Shown here: in pieces, positions 7,925-16,573 of the stretch
Layout of the letters: every line of letters begins with the position of its first letter
Position numbering within the stretch: the first letter of the stretch is position 1
Assembly (NCBI GenBank): GCA_033764335.1
Contig: JANRJC010000061.1
Coordinates: 1-64,000, forward strand
Direction: 5' to 3'
From: JAGQVA01 sp033764335
GTDB lineage: Bacteria; Bacteroidota; Bacteroidia; J057
Length of the DNA stretch: 64,000 nt
Made by a program: the position numbers and the translations under genes
The notes under the pieces: generated by a model
Databases searched by the model: none
What the model was told of the DNA's origin: nothing
Seen by the model: only the letters and a program-made list of their open reading frames with translations

Positions 7925-8614
7925 TTACTGAAAGTCGAGTAACTCTACCTCAAAAATGAGGGTTTCGTTGGGACCGATATTCGGTGGATAACCGTTGGGG
8001 CCGTAGGCCAGGTCGGAAGGAATAAACAACCGCCATTTTGCTCCGGCGTTCATCAATTGAAGCGCTTCCGTCCACCCGGCAATCACCTGATTTACTGCAA
8101 ACTGCGCGGGGGTTCCTCTTTCATAGGAGCTATCGAATACCGATTCGTCCAGAAAACGGCCTTCATAGTGAACCCTCACGATATTGTCGGGGCCGGGAGA
8201 GGGGCCGTTACCGGGGGTGAGGACTTTGTACTGAAGCCCGCTGGGCAGTACCACAACCCCTTCTTCGGATTTATTTTGATTGAGGAAGAGTTCACCTTCC
8301 TGTTTGGCAGTTTCGGCTTTTGCCATAAACTTCTTTTCCTGAGAAGACTGTGCTTCCTGTTGGAAAGCCATAAGCAGAGCCTGAAGGCCTTCTTCGGTTA
8401 TGGGAGATTCCGTGCTGGAATATACATCATTCAAACCCTTGTACAGCATTTCTGCGCTGATACCGAGGTCAAGTTCTCCCAGATTTTTTCCAATATCCAT
8501 GCCCAATGCATAAGAAATACTGTCGGCCCGGGTCTCCAGTTTGGGAGCTTTTTGAGCGAAACTCATTGTCGGAATCGCCAATACTCCTATTATCATCCAG
8601 AATAATCTTTTCAT
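7925..8614 (-). CDS. FKBP-type peptidyl-prolyl cis-trans isomerase
   Basis: About 229 residues from the ATG at 8612-8614, which gives a clean signal peptide (MKRLFWMIIG to MSFAQ). Residues about 30-120 form the helical dimerisation region found in Mip/FkpA-type isomerases, with SISYALGMDIGKNL at its start. The C-terminal ~105 residues are the FKBP fold: VHYEGRFLDESVFDSS, VIAGWTEALQLM, and the end ETLIFEVELLDF. It should catalyse proline isomerisation in proteins folding in the periplasm. It stands alone on the minus strand. Confidence 0.92.
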   Translation of the reverse strand: MKRLFWMIIGVLAIPTMSFAQKAPKLETRADSISYALGMDIGKNLGELDLGISAEMLYKGLNDVYSSTESPITEEGLQALLMAFQQEAQSSQEKKFMAKAETAKQEGELFLNQNKSEEGVVVLPSGLQYKVLTPGNGPSPGPDNIVRVHYEGRFLDESVFDSSYERGTPAQFAVNQVIAGWTEALQLMNAGAKWRLFIPSDLAYGPNGYPPNIGPNETLIFEVELLDFQ

Positions 8615-8673
8615 AAGCAAATTTGTCATTAACACACCGGCAAGTTTGCCCGAAAAAATGGAAATACCAAACG

Positions 8674-8710
8674 AAAAAGGGGCCGCCTCGATTTTTGAGA
8701 CAGCCCCCTT
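8674..8710 (-). terminator. Rho-independent terminator of the TonB gene
   Basis: On the minus strand, an imperfect stem AAG(G)GGGC...GCCCCTT with an inner GAG/CTC pairing is followed by TTTTT. It lies 36 nt after the stop of the gene ending at 8746. Confidence 0.6.
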
Positions 8711-8745
8711 CAGAAATGAGTGAATATTCCCTGGAGAAAGTTTTA

Positions 8746-10023
8746 TTAGTTGAGAAGGCGGAAGGTGATGGGTATGGTTTTATACACCGCTACTTTTTTT
8801 CCGTCTTGTTCACCGGGAATCCATTTAGGCATCAGCGAAACAAGGCGAATGGCTTCTTCATCACATCCATATCCTACGCCTTTGACGACTTTTGCATTGC
8901 TGAGACTTCCATCAGGGTTTACAATAAACCTCACATATACGACTCCTTCCACTTCGTCATTCATTGCTTGCAGCGGATAGCGGTAGTTTTTGTTAAAAAA
9001 CCGCGCGAGTGCTTTTGTGCCACCGGGAAACTCGGGCATAAGCTGTGCGGCAACCAGTGGTTTATTTAAAGAAGTGTTGGCGGGTTTGGCGACTTCATTG
9101 GTGAGTTGGGGTGCGGGCCGCGAAGGGAGTTCCCGTGTATTTTCAGTGCGGAAACTTTCCGGGTCTTCTACCGGAGAGGAACTGGCTTCTCTTTCGGTAA
9201 CGGAGGGTGTGGTTGAGGCCGTATTCTCGGCGGAGCCGGATTCTACGGATTCTTCCGGTTGTTGTGTGCCGGTTTTTACTTCTGCTTCTTTCCCAGAGTT
9301 AAGATCAATGATGGATTCCGGTTCGTTTACGGATTTGGTTGCTTCTGCAATTTGGGTACCCACTCTTTCATCGGCACTGATTTCCAGTCTTTTGGTATAT
9401 ACATTGGAAACGTTTCCCTTGGTAGCCAGTAACTGGATTCGGTATCTTCCGGATTGATCGTAAACGTAGGTAAACGATTTCGAAACCTTGCGTCTGAAAC
9501 CATTGCCAAAATCCAGCATATACGTAACTTCTGGGTCAAAATTTTCAATCGAAAAGGTGAGGTTACGGCCTTGTTTGCGTTCTCCGTCAATGTCAACCAT
9601 GTAAGGAGAAAGGCTATTTTGTTCCGTTTCCTGTGCCGTTTCACCGGAGGAAATAGTATCGGAAACGCTAATTGCCAGATTCCGGTTTTGTTCGATAAGA
9701 TCGAGAAGATTTAAAACCGTAATGTAGTCTTCAACTGATTTTACGGTATCCTGACCAATGTCGGGATGACTGATGATAATGGGGGCTTCATTCTCCGTAA
9801 ATAATGCCTGAACCTTTTCATAAGAAAGATCGGCAGCACTGTAGGTGCGGAGCGAATTCTGGAAATAAATCGTTTTATAGGCCGTAAAACCTATACCAAC
9901 GACTGCGAAAAACAATAGAGCATAAAGGCTTTTTTTCCTCCGTTCGGCTTTCTCGTGGGTTTCAATCCGATGGAGATAATCATCAATTTTGTGAACAGTT
10001 GTCGTCTTGTTTGCGTTTTGCAT
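8746..10023 (-). CDS. TonB-family energy transducer with a PKD-like periplasmic segment
   Basis: A 425-residue protein: a basic cytoplasmic N-terminus, one membrane helix at about 33-50, a region of about 170 residues with a PKD/beta-sandwich look (ending VYDQSGRYRIQLLATKG), a low-complexity Glu/Ser/Pro/Thr linker at about 230-320, and a C-terminal TonB domain at about 330-425 (MPEFPGGTKALARFF, YPLQAMNDEVEGVVYVRFIV, GCDEEAIRLVSLMPKWIPG). TonB links proton motive force to outer-membrane transporters. The N-terminal half is a paralogue of the protein at 11121-11798, which lacks the TonB domain. The PKD-like assignment is inference. Confidence 0.85.
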   Translation of the reverse strand: MQNANKTTTVHKIDDYLHRIETHEKAERRKKSLYALLFFAVVGIGFTAYKTIYFQNSLRTYSAADLSYEKVQALFTENEAPIIISHPDIGQDTVKSVEDYITVLNLLDLIEQNRNLAISVSDTISSGETAQETEQNSLSPYMVDIDGERKQGRNLTFSIENFDPEVTYMLDFGNGFRRKVSKSFTYVYDQSGRYRIQLLATKGNVSNVYTKRLEISADERVGTQIAEATKSVNEPESIIDLNSGKEAEVKTGTQQPEESVESGSAENTASTTPSVTEREASSSPVEDPESFRTENTRELPSRPAPQLTNEVAKPANTSLNKPLVAAQLMPEFPGGTKALARFFNKNYRYPLQAMNDEVEGVVYVRFIVNPDGSLSNAKVVKGVGYGCDEEAIRLVSLMPKWIPGEQDGKKVAVYKTIPITFRLLN

Positions 10024-10348
10024 ATCTTCTCAAATTATGTGGAAGTAAAGCCTTCAGTAACCTGCCAAAAAGCGAGCCACAGAAAAATTACTCTCACTGG
10101 TTTCAGCAGTAAAAATTTTGAAAATGGCGAAAGTCTTAGATCACAAGTGTTAGGTTTGGGGGGGAATGGGTCGAATTGTTGAATGAAAATAGACAGGAAT
10201 TTTCATTTCTGTTTAGCCTTTTGTATGAATGGGAAATAAGAGATATTGACCGGTAAAATCATTTGGGTCAAATGAAACAGATAATGTTGCCAATATTCGA
10301 ATATCGGAATATGAATTTATAGAATAGTTTTGGCTTATTCTTTCTCTG
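10024..10348. other. Intergenic region without a recognised gene
   Basis: 325 bp between two minus-strand genes. It is AT-rich near 10200-10320. No exact TAnnTTTG/TTG promoter pair, strong hairpin or coding frame was found. It presumably carries the promoter of the TonB gene and the transcription end of the TPM gene. Confidence 0.4.
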
Positions 10349-10999
10349 TTATTCGGTGCGTAGCTGATTCGAAAGTTCGTCTTTGTCGTCGGGTTTAATA
10401 TCTACTCCCTTTTCAGCCAGAAGTTTGGAACAGTCTTCAACGGCTTTGATAATGCCTTCCGACACCTTGCCCGATTTAATGAAGGTTACCATCTCTTCCA
10501 CAATATGATCCCAGGAGGATTGTTCTACCACCTGACTAATCCCTTTGTCTGCCATTATGATCACCTGATGTTCAAACCAGGCAATAAAAATCATAATGCC
10601 CGTGCGATCTGCCGTATGAAAAACTTCTTCCTGGAGGAAAAATTCATTGGCCTTAAAATAAGCCATCTCGCGAAGGTGGTTTTTTCCTGCGAGCCACCGG
10701 TGTAAAGCTGGTATATACTTCACTCCCAAAGCCCCCACAACTCCCGCACCACTCACTACAATAAGATACCAAAAAGGGTCATAAAATAAAAATCCCCTCG
10801 CCATCCGATCCATCAGAATAAGTGCCACAAATACAATCAATGCCAGTGTGACACCTCCCTTATAGATGGCAGCGGGATAAGTGGCGCATTGATTGACAAA
10901 AACCGGGACTATTTCTCCGGAAGTTTTACTTTCCGACTGCTTGACCGCAGTTTCGATTTTGCCTAATTCTTCTTCGGTGAAAAAGTTTGCTTTTTTCAT
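10349..10999 (-). CDS. TPM-domain membrane protein
   Basis: About 216 residues from the ATG at 10997-10999; the frame extends upstream but the added residues are unlikely. The start MKKANFFTEEELGKIE leads into SESKTSGEIVPVF, typical of the TPM (DUF477) family. Two membrane helices (about 50-70 and 80-100) split the domain, followed by FHTADRTGIMIFIAWFEHQ and VIIMADKGI, the usual second half. TPM proteins occur as membrane-anchored forms in many Bacteroidota, and some are linked to photosystem repair in plants; the bacterial role is not settled. It lies downstream of the TonB paralogue gene but is separated from it by a terminator. Confidence 0.8.
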   Translation of the reverse strand: MKKANFFTEEELGKIETAVKQSESKTSGEIVPVFVNQCATYPAAIYKGGVTLALIVFVALILMDRMARGFLFYDPFWYLIVVSGAGVVGALGVKYIPALHRWLAGKNHLREMAYFKANEFFLQEEVFHTADRTGIMIFIAWFEHQVIIMADKGISQVVEQSSWDHIVEEMVTFIKSGKVSEGIIKAVEDCSKLLAEKGVDIKPDDKDELSNQLRTE

Positions 11000-11060
11000 G
11001 ATTTTATAAAACTTCGCGAATACGCCACTAAAGTACAAAGGTAGAAGCGGATCTGCGAAA

Positions 11061-11090
11061 TAAAAAATGTCCACCTTGCGGCGGACATTT
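11061..11090 (-). terminator. Strong rho-independent terminator
   Basis: On the minus strand, AAATGTCCGCC-GCAA-GGTGGACATTT forms an 11-bp stem (one G-T) capped by a GNRA-type tetraloop and followed by a T run. It is 30 nt after the stop of the gene ending at 11121. Confidence 0.85.
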
Positions 11091-11120
11091 CTAAGGTTTA
11101 TCTGTTTCTAATGGGTAAAA

Positions 11121-11798
11121 TTAGTTGTTATTGGCGAGGTTGACGGGCGTTTCGCCGGAGAGGATTTCATATTTTTTGACATATTTGCTGCTGCGTCCGT
11201 CTTTGCTCGTGGCTTTCAGCGTAAGATCAAAATGGCCTGGCAACGGATAAGAATAGACCGTGCGGTCTTTTACAGCTTTGGTTACACCATTTCCAAAATC
11301 CAACTCATACTCAATTTCCTCGTTGTAATCTTCAATGGTAAAAATCAGCTTTCTTTTAATCTGTCTTTCACCGGCAACGTCCACAATAAATGTTTGCAAA
11401 GGCTCCATAGAGGTGCTGTCCGTTGTTTTTTTCTCCATATCGGTATATGCCTTGCGTCCCATTTCTATCAGATCAATCACATTTAGAACCTGATAATAAT
11501 CATTGATCGAAGTAACGGTGTCATTGCCGATTTCCGGGTGATAGACAATAATAGGCTCGCTTTCCTGAGCAAAAATGCCATTGACAAGGTCGGGGTCCAG
11601 GTCGGCGATTGCAAACTTCCGAAACTCCGGGGTCTTTTCTACAACTCCCGATTGTTGATACACAACAAAGCCTGTACCCATAAACGCAAGCAACAGAAAC
11701 CACTTAAGGTTGGTTTTTCTGCGACGGCTTTTCTCGCGGGCCTCAATTTTTTCCAAATACTCTTCGAACCGGTTTTGGGGGATATTCGCCTGTTCCAT
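11121..11798 (-). CDS. Membrane-anchored paralogue of the TonB protein, without a TonB domain
   Basis: A 225-residue protein with the same plan as the first half of the TonB protein at 8746-10023: a basic N-terminus with EYLEKIEAREKSRRRK (compare DYLHRIETHEKAERRK), one membrane helix at about 30-46, the shared motifs SEPIIVYHPEIGNDTV and VLNVIDLIE, and a PKD-like end YELDFGNGVTKAV. It stops before the linker and TonB domain. The pair probably arose by duplication with gain or loss of the C-terminal domain. Function unknown; it could be a periplasm-facing partner or decoy of the TonB protein. Confidence 0.75.
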   Translation of the reverse strand: MEQANIPQNRFEEYLEKIEAREKSRRRKTNLKWFLLLAFMGTGFVVYQQSGVVEKTPEFRKFAIADLDPDLVNGIFAQESEPIIVYHPEIGNDTVTSINDYYQVLNVIDLIEMGRKAYTDMEKKTTDSTSMEPLQTFIVDVAGERQIKRKLIFTIEDYNEEIEYELDFGNGVTKAVKDRTVYSYPLPGHFDLTLKATSKDGRSSKYVKKYEILSGETPVNLANNN

Positions 11799-12118
11799 AA
11801 ATTTTTTCTTTTGACGCTGGTAATAACAATTGATACAAAAACTGCTCCAAAAACTCCCGAATCTTACATGTCTTCCTGGGAAAATTTACTTTGATTAAAA
11901 GCTGGGGTCTATACTCTTTTATAAATTAAATAACAGTTCAATTTATCGGTTTGTACCAAATTACCTTCTATAAACGGGTATGAATAGCAGATATATCCCG
12001 CCGACCGGTAAAAAAACAGGGATGGAAGGGGAATGGAAAAGGGGCTAAAAACAACTATCGCGGCGCAAATCGCCGGATTTCTTACATCGTTGGGATTGTT
12101 TTTATTCGGAATCGGTAA
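11799..12118. other. Intergenic region with one hairpin
   Basis: 320 bp between two minus-strand genes. TTTATTCGG at 12101-12109 pairs perfectly with CCGAATAAA at 12122-12130, which lies in the last codons of the gene ending at 12119. No T run follows on the minus strand, so a classical terminator is doubtful. Nothing else is recognised. Confidence 0.4.
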
Positions 12119-12541
12119 TCACCGAATAAACAGGCGGGTCATTTCAAAATTTTCGCAGCGTACTTTCAATAGAAAAATACCGCTGGTGAGGAAATCCACC
12201 CGGAAATCTATTTCTGCGGTCAACTCTTCGGGAGAATAGTCTCTGCTAAATTCTTTTACACCCCCAAAACGGATTACCTCGATTTTTAGCTGATCTTCAC
12301 AGGCCTGTGGGCGGGAAAAAAGGATACGATCTCCGGTATAGGAATAAGTTGCGGTCGAAGGTTCTGTGGTTGGGTGACTCACGGCATTAAGGGCTTCCCT
12401 TATCTGCACAAAAGTTTTCTTTTTTGCCTGTTTAAGGGGGGGGATATTACCATCCAGGAGGAGTTGTGTTGTCATTACAATCAGAGAGCAGAGGATCAGC
12501 CATTTTAAGACCGCCCGGTGGATATGGTAATTTTTAAACAT
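12119..12541 (-). CDS. Small membrane-anchored hypothetical protein
   Basis: About 140 residues from the ATG at 12539-12541. The longer frame reaching 12721 overlaps the neighbouring gene and has no family-like sequence. A hydrophobic segment at about 12-30 (VLKWLILCSLIVMTTQLLL) is a signal anchor or uncleaved signal. The rest has a beta-rich look, with paired Cys absent and an end CENFEMTRLFIR. No known family is recognised. It follows the gene at 12658 on the same strand with a 116-bp gap. Confidence 0.5.
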   Translation of the reverse strand: MFKNYHIHRAVLKWLILCSLIVMTTQLLLDGNIPPLKQAKKKTFVQIREALNAVSHPTTEPSTATYSYTGDRILFSRPQACEDQLKIEVIRFGGVKEFSRDYSPEELTAEIDFRVDFLTSGIFLLKVRCENFEMTRLFIR

Positions 12542-12657
12542 AAACCAACAAACATGTAAAATAAAAAATGCAGGGGATGCCTCTAATTTAGGGATAAGTT
12601 TTGAAGGGATAAAATTTTCGAAAGAAAAACTCCCACATTTTCGGTACGCTTTCGCAA

Positions 12658-13584
12658 TTAGTCCCTTATTAGTTTGCTCAAAGCCCAGGCAGCAACTGCT
12701 CCTACCCCCAGGGCAATCCACCAGAAGGTAGAGTTGTCCTCCTCTTTTTTTCCTCCCCCGGTAAAAGATTCAAAAAGCGACTCCGTCGGGGCGAGTTTTA
12801 GCAACTGATCCAATACATATTGCAGCCGGTCCCGTGTACCCGTGGTTACGTCTAGTTTTAGTCCCTGCCGGAGGATAAACATTCCCAACTGTCCCCGCCG
12901 GTGGGTATTAAACACCGCCAGTGCCAAAACCTCCAGGGCTTGTCCGTATTTGTCTCTTACCGTGGCAAAATAGTCAGGCAGATGGTTAATGGAGGTCAAC
13001 AATAATTCGTCACAGATTTCCTGCACTCTGCCATCCGGAGCTTCTCCCTCAGCAATCTTTTGGGAAAGTTGTTCGATTTCGGTGACTCGTGTATGGATAT
13101 GGCGATAAGTATCTTTGTAAGCATTCGCAAAAAAGGTTATCGGAATCCCAATGGGATGGGTACATATCACTTTCATCTCTTCCCAGTCTTTTTGCCGGAA
13201 AGCGTGAAAAAGCCTGCGGTTGTACTGTTCGGCAAAATAAGGCCCGATAAACCCCAGAAAATCGGCAGGTAATGTGCTTAAAAGGGCAATATCGCCGGAA
13301 TAAAAATAATCAAGTGAAGCTTCTTCCAGAAAAGCGAGCAGGCCGGGATTCTGAAAAACCCTTAGATGATGGGCAAACTCTGAGTCAATGGCGAGCATAT
13401 CAAAAACCCGAAGTACGTCTGATTTGGAGACCTGCTTTCCGTGTATTTCAAGGGTAGGGGTGTTGTGAAGTTCAAACTCGGCCAGCAAACGCTTTTTTTC
13501 GCGTTTTAGTTTTGCCTGATCCAGTCCCTGACTAAACTTGGCCGGATCGAGATTAAGGAGGGAGAATGGATTGATATATTGCAT
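12658..13584 (-). CDS. Hypothetical protein with an N-terminal co-chaperone-like start and a C-terminal membrane helix
   Basis: About 308 residues from the ATG at 13582-13584, giving the start MQYINPFSLLNLDPAKFS. That start faintly resembles a J-domain-like beginning, but there is no HPD motif. The middle is helical and charged, with about 240 residues and no recognised motif. The C-terminus has one membrane helix (TFWWIALGVGAVAAWALSKL) followed by a short basic tail, so it may be tail-anchored. It is divergent from the DUF4846 gene with 71 bp between starts. Confidence 0.6.
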   Translation of the reverse strand: MQYINPFSLLNLDPAKFSQGLDQAKLKREKKRLLAEFELHNTPTLEIHGKQVSKSDVLRVFDMLAIDSEFAHHLRVFQNPGLLAFLEEASLDYFYSGDIALLSTLPADFLGFIGPYFAEQYNRRLFHAFRQKDWEEMKVICTHPIGIPITFFANAYKDTYRHIHTRVTEIEQLSQKIAEGEAPDGRVQEICDELLLTSINHLPDYFATVRDKYGQALEVLALAVFNTHRRGQLGMFILRQGLKLDVTTGTRDRLQYVLDQLLKLAPTESLFESFTGGGKKEEDNSTFWWIALGVGAVAAWALSKLIRD

Positions 13585-13655
13585 GGTGTAAAATACGAAG
13601 GTTGAGGCTGCTTTGATTCTTTTGGCAAATAACTTTTCCGTAAATTTCGCGGAAT

Positions 13656-14501
13656 ATGAAGAATGTTTCAAAAATTGCGATGTTTCTGATTTTGGGGAGC
13701 CTTACTTTTCGGGCCGTTTCTCAAAATGATTATCGCTGGAAAGATTCCTGTGAGTCTTCGCAGATGCTGGCTTTCCGGATACCGGTTCCGGAAGGATATC
13801 GCAGGGTGGAGGTTTTTTCGAATAGTTTTGGGGAATGGCTCCGCCAACTTCCCCTAAAGCCCGGTACCCCGAAAGTGATGTTATACAACGGAGAGCCTAA
13901 GCATAATCAGAATGCTCACTATCGGGTCATAGATATAGATGCCGGAACCCGCGACCTTCAGCAATGTGCCGATGCGGTCATGCGCCTGAAAGCAGAGTAT
14001 CATTTTGCCTGTGGAGAATATGACCGGATTCATTTCAATTTTACCTCCGGAGACCGCGCCGACTATACTCGTTACCGCGAGGGATACCGGCCTCAGTTTA
14101 GTGGAAATAAGGTCACCTGGACAAAATCTGCCGCACCTGACGCCAGCTACCGCACTTTCCGGAAATATATGGATTTGGTCTTTTCGTATGCAGGTACCTT
14201 TTCATTAGATAAAGAGTTGACAACTGTGCCGGAAATAACTCAGATTCAACCGGGAGATGTATTTATCCAGGGGGGATTTCCCGGTCATGCGGTTATTGTT
14301 GTGGATGTTGCAGAAAATATTCAGGATGGCAGCCGTATCTTTTTGCTTGCCCAGAGTTATATGCCTGCACAAGAGATGCATGTGCTCCGTAACCCTGAAA
14401 ATCACGCACTTAGTCCCTGGTTTTTGGCTGAAAAGGGGCCGTTATTTACCCCTGAATGGAACTTTCCGGAAGGAACGCTGAAGCGGTTTGGTAATAAATA
14501 G
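13656..14501 (+). CDS. DUF4846 domain-containing secreted protein
   Basis: A 281-residue protein with an N-terminal signal peptide (MFLILGSLTFRAVSQ). The body matches the DUF4846 family as I recall it: VPEGYRRVEVFSNSFGEWLR, LYNGEPKHNQNAHY, the metal-site-like YDRIHFNFTSGD, and near the end GDVFIQGGFPGHAVIVVD followed by AQSYMPAQEMHVL. The conserved H and GHAVIVVD with QSYMPAQ suggest an enzyme-like site, but the activity is not established. It stands alone, ending 114 bp before the export operon. Confidence 0.85.
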   Translation: MKNVSKIAMFLILGSLTFRAVSQNDYRWKDSCESSQMLAFRIPVPEGYRRVEVFSNSFGEWLRQLPLKPGTPKVMLYNGEPKHNQNAHYRVIDIDAGTRDLQQCADAVMRLKAEYHFACGEYDRIHFNFTSGDRADYTRYREGYRPQFSGNKVTWTKSAAPDASYRTFRKYMDLVFSYAGTFSLDKELTTVPEITQIQPGDVFIQGGFPGHAVIVVDVAENIQDGSRIFLLAQSYMPAQEMHVLRNPENHALSPWFLAEKGPLFTPEWNFPEGTLKRFGNK

Positions 14502-14615
14502 AAGGATTATTCGACCAACAGGTATATATTCTCTGCAAACGACGGATAAATTTACGACTTCACAACCTTAATTGCCGTAGAATACTTGCGGTAAACGGGA
14601 CAGATATTATTTTAC

Positions 14616-15296
14616 ATGCTCACACTAAAAGATATTCATAAGTCTTACCAGATCGGGCATAATTCTCTACATGTGCTCAAAGGTATAAACCTCGACATAC
14701 AAGCGGGAGAACTGGTGTCCATTATGGGTTCTTCGGGATCGGGTAAATCTACTTTGCTAAATATTCTCGGGATTCTCGACAATTACGATACCGGTTCCTA
14801 TACCCTTAACGGGACGTTGATCAAAGATTTGTCGGAAACCAAAGCCGCCGTTTACCGCAATAAACTAATCGGGTTTGTGTTTCAGTCTTTTAACCTGATC
14901 TCTTTTAAAAATGCCATGGAAAACGTGGCTCTTCCCCTATATTACCAGAATGTCGGAAGGATCAAACGCAATAAACTCGCGCTTGAATACCTCGACAAAG
15001 TGGGCCTCCGCGCATGGGCAGAGCATCAGCCCAATGAACTCTCCGGCGGCCAAAAGCAGCGCGTAGCCATTGCACGGGCACTTATTTCCCAACCCAAACT
15101 TATTCTCGCTGACGAACCCACCGGGGCACTAGACTCACAGACTTCCTTAGAAGTAATGGAAGTGCTAAAGGAAATCAATCGCTCAGGAATAACGGTTGTG
15201 ATTGTTACCCACGAACATGACATTGCCGCGATGACCAATCGTATTATCCGCCTTCGCGACGGTCAAATTGAAGCCAATGAAAAAATCACGCATTAA
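14616..15296 (+). CDS. ABC transporter ATP-binding protein, MacB/LolD type
   Basis: A 226-residue ATPase: Walker A GSSGSGKSTLLNIL, Q-loop in FVFQSFNLISF, signature LSGGQKQRVAIARAL, Walker B LILADEPTGALDS and the switch His in VTHEHDIA. The SGGQ and 'DEPTGALDS' forms are typical of the MacB/LolD/FtsE group, which powers mechanical work on the periplasmic side. It is the first gene of a four-gene operon with two MacB-type permeases and a membrane-fusion protein (gaps of 23, 18 and 41 bp). Together they should form a tripartite-type exporter; no TolC-like gene is in the window. Confidence 0.92.
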   Translation: MLTLKDIHKSYQIGHNSLHVLKGINLDIQAGELVSIMGSSGSGKSTLLNILGILDNYDTGSYTLNGTLIKDLSETKAAVYRNKLIGFVFQSFNLISFKNAMENVALPLYYQNVGRIKRNKLALEYLDKVGLRAWAEHQPNELSGGQKQRVAIARALISQPKLILADEPTGALDSQTSLEVMEVLKEINRSGITVVIVTHEHDIAAMTNRIIRLRDGQIEANEKITH

Positions 15297-15319
15297 CCTA
15301 ACCCTCAAAAGCAGTTGTT

Positions 15320-16555
15320 ATGTTTGATCTGGACAAATGGCAGGAGATTTTTGCGACCATTGCAAAAAATAAACTCAGGACTTTTCTTACGGCTTTCAGC
15401 GTTGCCTGGGGGATATTCATGCTGGTGATTCTGCTGGGCGCCGGCAACGGGTTGCAGAATGGCGTTACCAATATGTTTAAAGATGATGCCATCAACAGCA
15501 TCTGGATTTCCAGTGGCACAACGAGCCTTCCTCATAAAGGGCTTCAGCCGGGTCGCAGGGTACAATTTACGAATGAAGACTACGACGCCATACGCACTCA
15601 GGTTGAAGGAATTGACCATATAAGCGCGAGGTTTCATATCCGTTCATCGGTAATGGTAAACTACAAAGATGAGTTTGGCGCTTTTTCGATTCGTTGTATC
15701 CATCCGGACAGTAAGTATCTGGAAAAAACCCTGATTGTAGAAGGCCGATACATTAATGATATTGACATTGCAGAGTACCGTAAGGTCGTAGCGATTGGTA
15801 TTAGGGTAAAAGATGCTCTGTTTGCCCATGAACCGGCAATTGGAAAATATATTAATCTGAATGGTATTGCATTTAAGGTCGTAGGTGTCTTTGAAGATGA
15901 GGGAAACGAGGGTGAAACCGAAACGATGTATATACCGATCACCACAGCCCAACGCATATTCAATGGCGCCAACAATATCAATCAGTTGATGGTAACTGTC
16001 GGGGATGCCGATCTGGAAGAAAGCATGAAAATTTCGGCGCAGATCAATCAAACGCTCTCGAAGCGGAATAACTATTCTACCGAAGACCCCAAAGCGGTTT
16101 CGATCCACAACAGTATTGAAAGGTTTCAGAATATCATGGGGGTGCTGGGAGGAATTCAGGCCTTTATCTGGGTAATTGGCATAGGCACAATCCTCGCCGG
16201 GGTAGTGGGTGTCGGCAATATCATGATGATTGTGGTGAAAGAAAGGACAAAAGAAATTGGCATCCGCAAGGCAATTGGCGCAACCCCCGGGTCTATTCTT
16301 AGCCTTATTATTCAGGAGTCAGTATTTATAACTTCGATGGCCGGATATTTAGGACTGATGTTGGGTGTCGGACTTCTTGCCTTGGTGGCCTCGGTTGTCC
16401 CACCCGATACGCCCATGTTCTCCAATCCGGAGATCAACCTGGGCGTAGCTTTGCAAGCTACGATCCTGCTGGTAGTTGCCGGAACAATGGCCGGGCTGGT
16501 TCCCGCAATCAAAGCGGCCCGTATCCGCCCGATTGAAGCCCTTCGCGATGAATAA
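15320..16555 (+). CDS. MacB-like ABC permease 1
   Basis: A 411-residue protein with the MacB topology: one N-terminal membrane helix (about 22-45, AFSVAWGIFMLVILLGAGNG), a periplasmic MacB_PCD-type domain to about residue 280, and three C-terminal helices of the FtsX family (about 283-305, 330-360, 372-395). The cytoplasmic loop has VVKERTKEIGIRKAIGATPGS, the coupling segment to the ATPase. It ends with ARIRPIEALRDE, the usual family ending. It is a paralogue of the next gene and probably forms a heterodimer with it. Confidence 0.9.
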   Translation: MFDLDKWQEIFATIAKNKLRTFLTAFSVAWGIFMLVILLGAGNGLQNGVTNMFKDDAINSIWISSGTTSLPHKGLQPGRRVQFTNEDYDAIRTQVEGIDHISARFHIRSSVMVNYKDEFGAFSIRCIHPDSKYLEKTLIVEGRYINDIDIAEYRKVVAIGIRVKDALFAHEPAIGKYINLNGIAFKVVGVFEDEGNEGETETMYIPITTAQRIFNGANNINQLMVTVGDADLEESMKISAQINQTLSKRNNYSTEDPKAVSIHNSIERFQNIMGVLGGIQAFIWVIGIGTILAGVVGVGNIMMIVVKERTKEIGIRKAIGATPGSILSLIIQESVFITSMAGYLGLMLGVGLLALVASVVPPDTPMFSNPEINLGVALQATILLVVAGTMAGLVPAIKAARIRPIEALRDE

Positions 16556-16573
16556 GCTTAAAACCTGACCGAT

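Noticed and set aside
8057..8605. 182-residue plus-strand frame over the FKBP gene
   Set aside because: It is antisense to a clear FKBP coding sequence.
11799..12130. 12101-12130 hairpin as a rho-independent terminator
   Set aside because: No T run follows on either strand that would make it a classical terminator, though the stem itself is perfect.
12033..12239. A 68-residue plus-strand frame starting in the 11799-12118 spacer
   Set aside because: It runs into the antisense of the minus-strand gene and has no family likeness or plausible start context.
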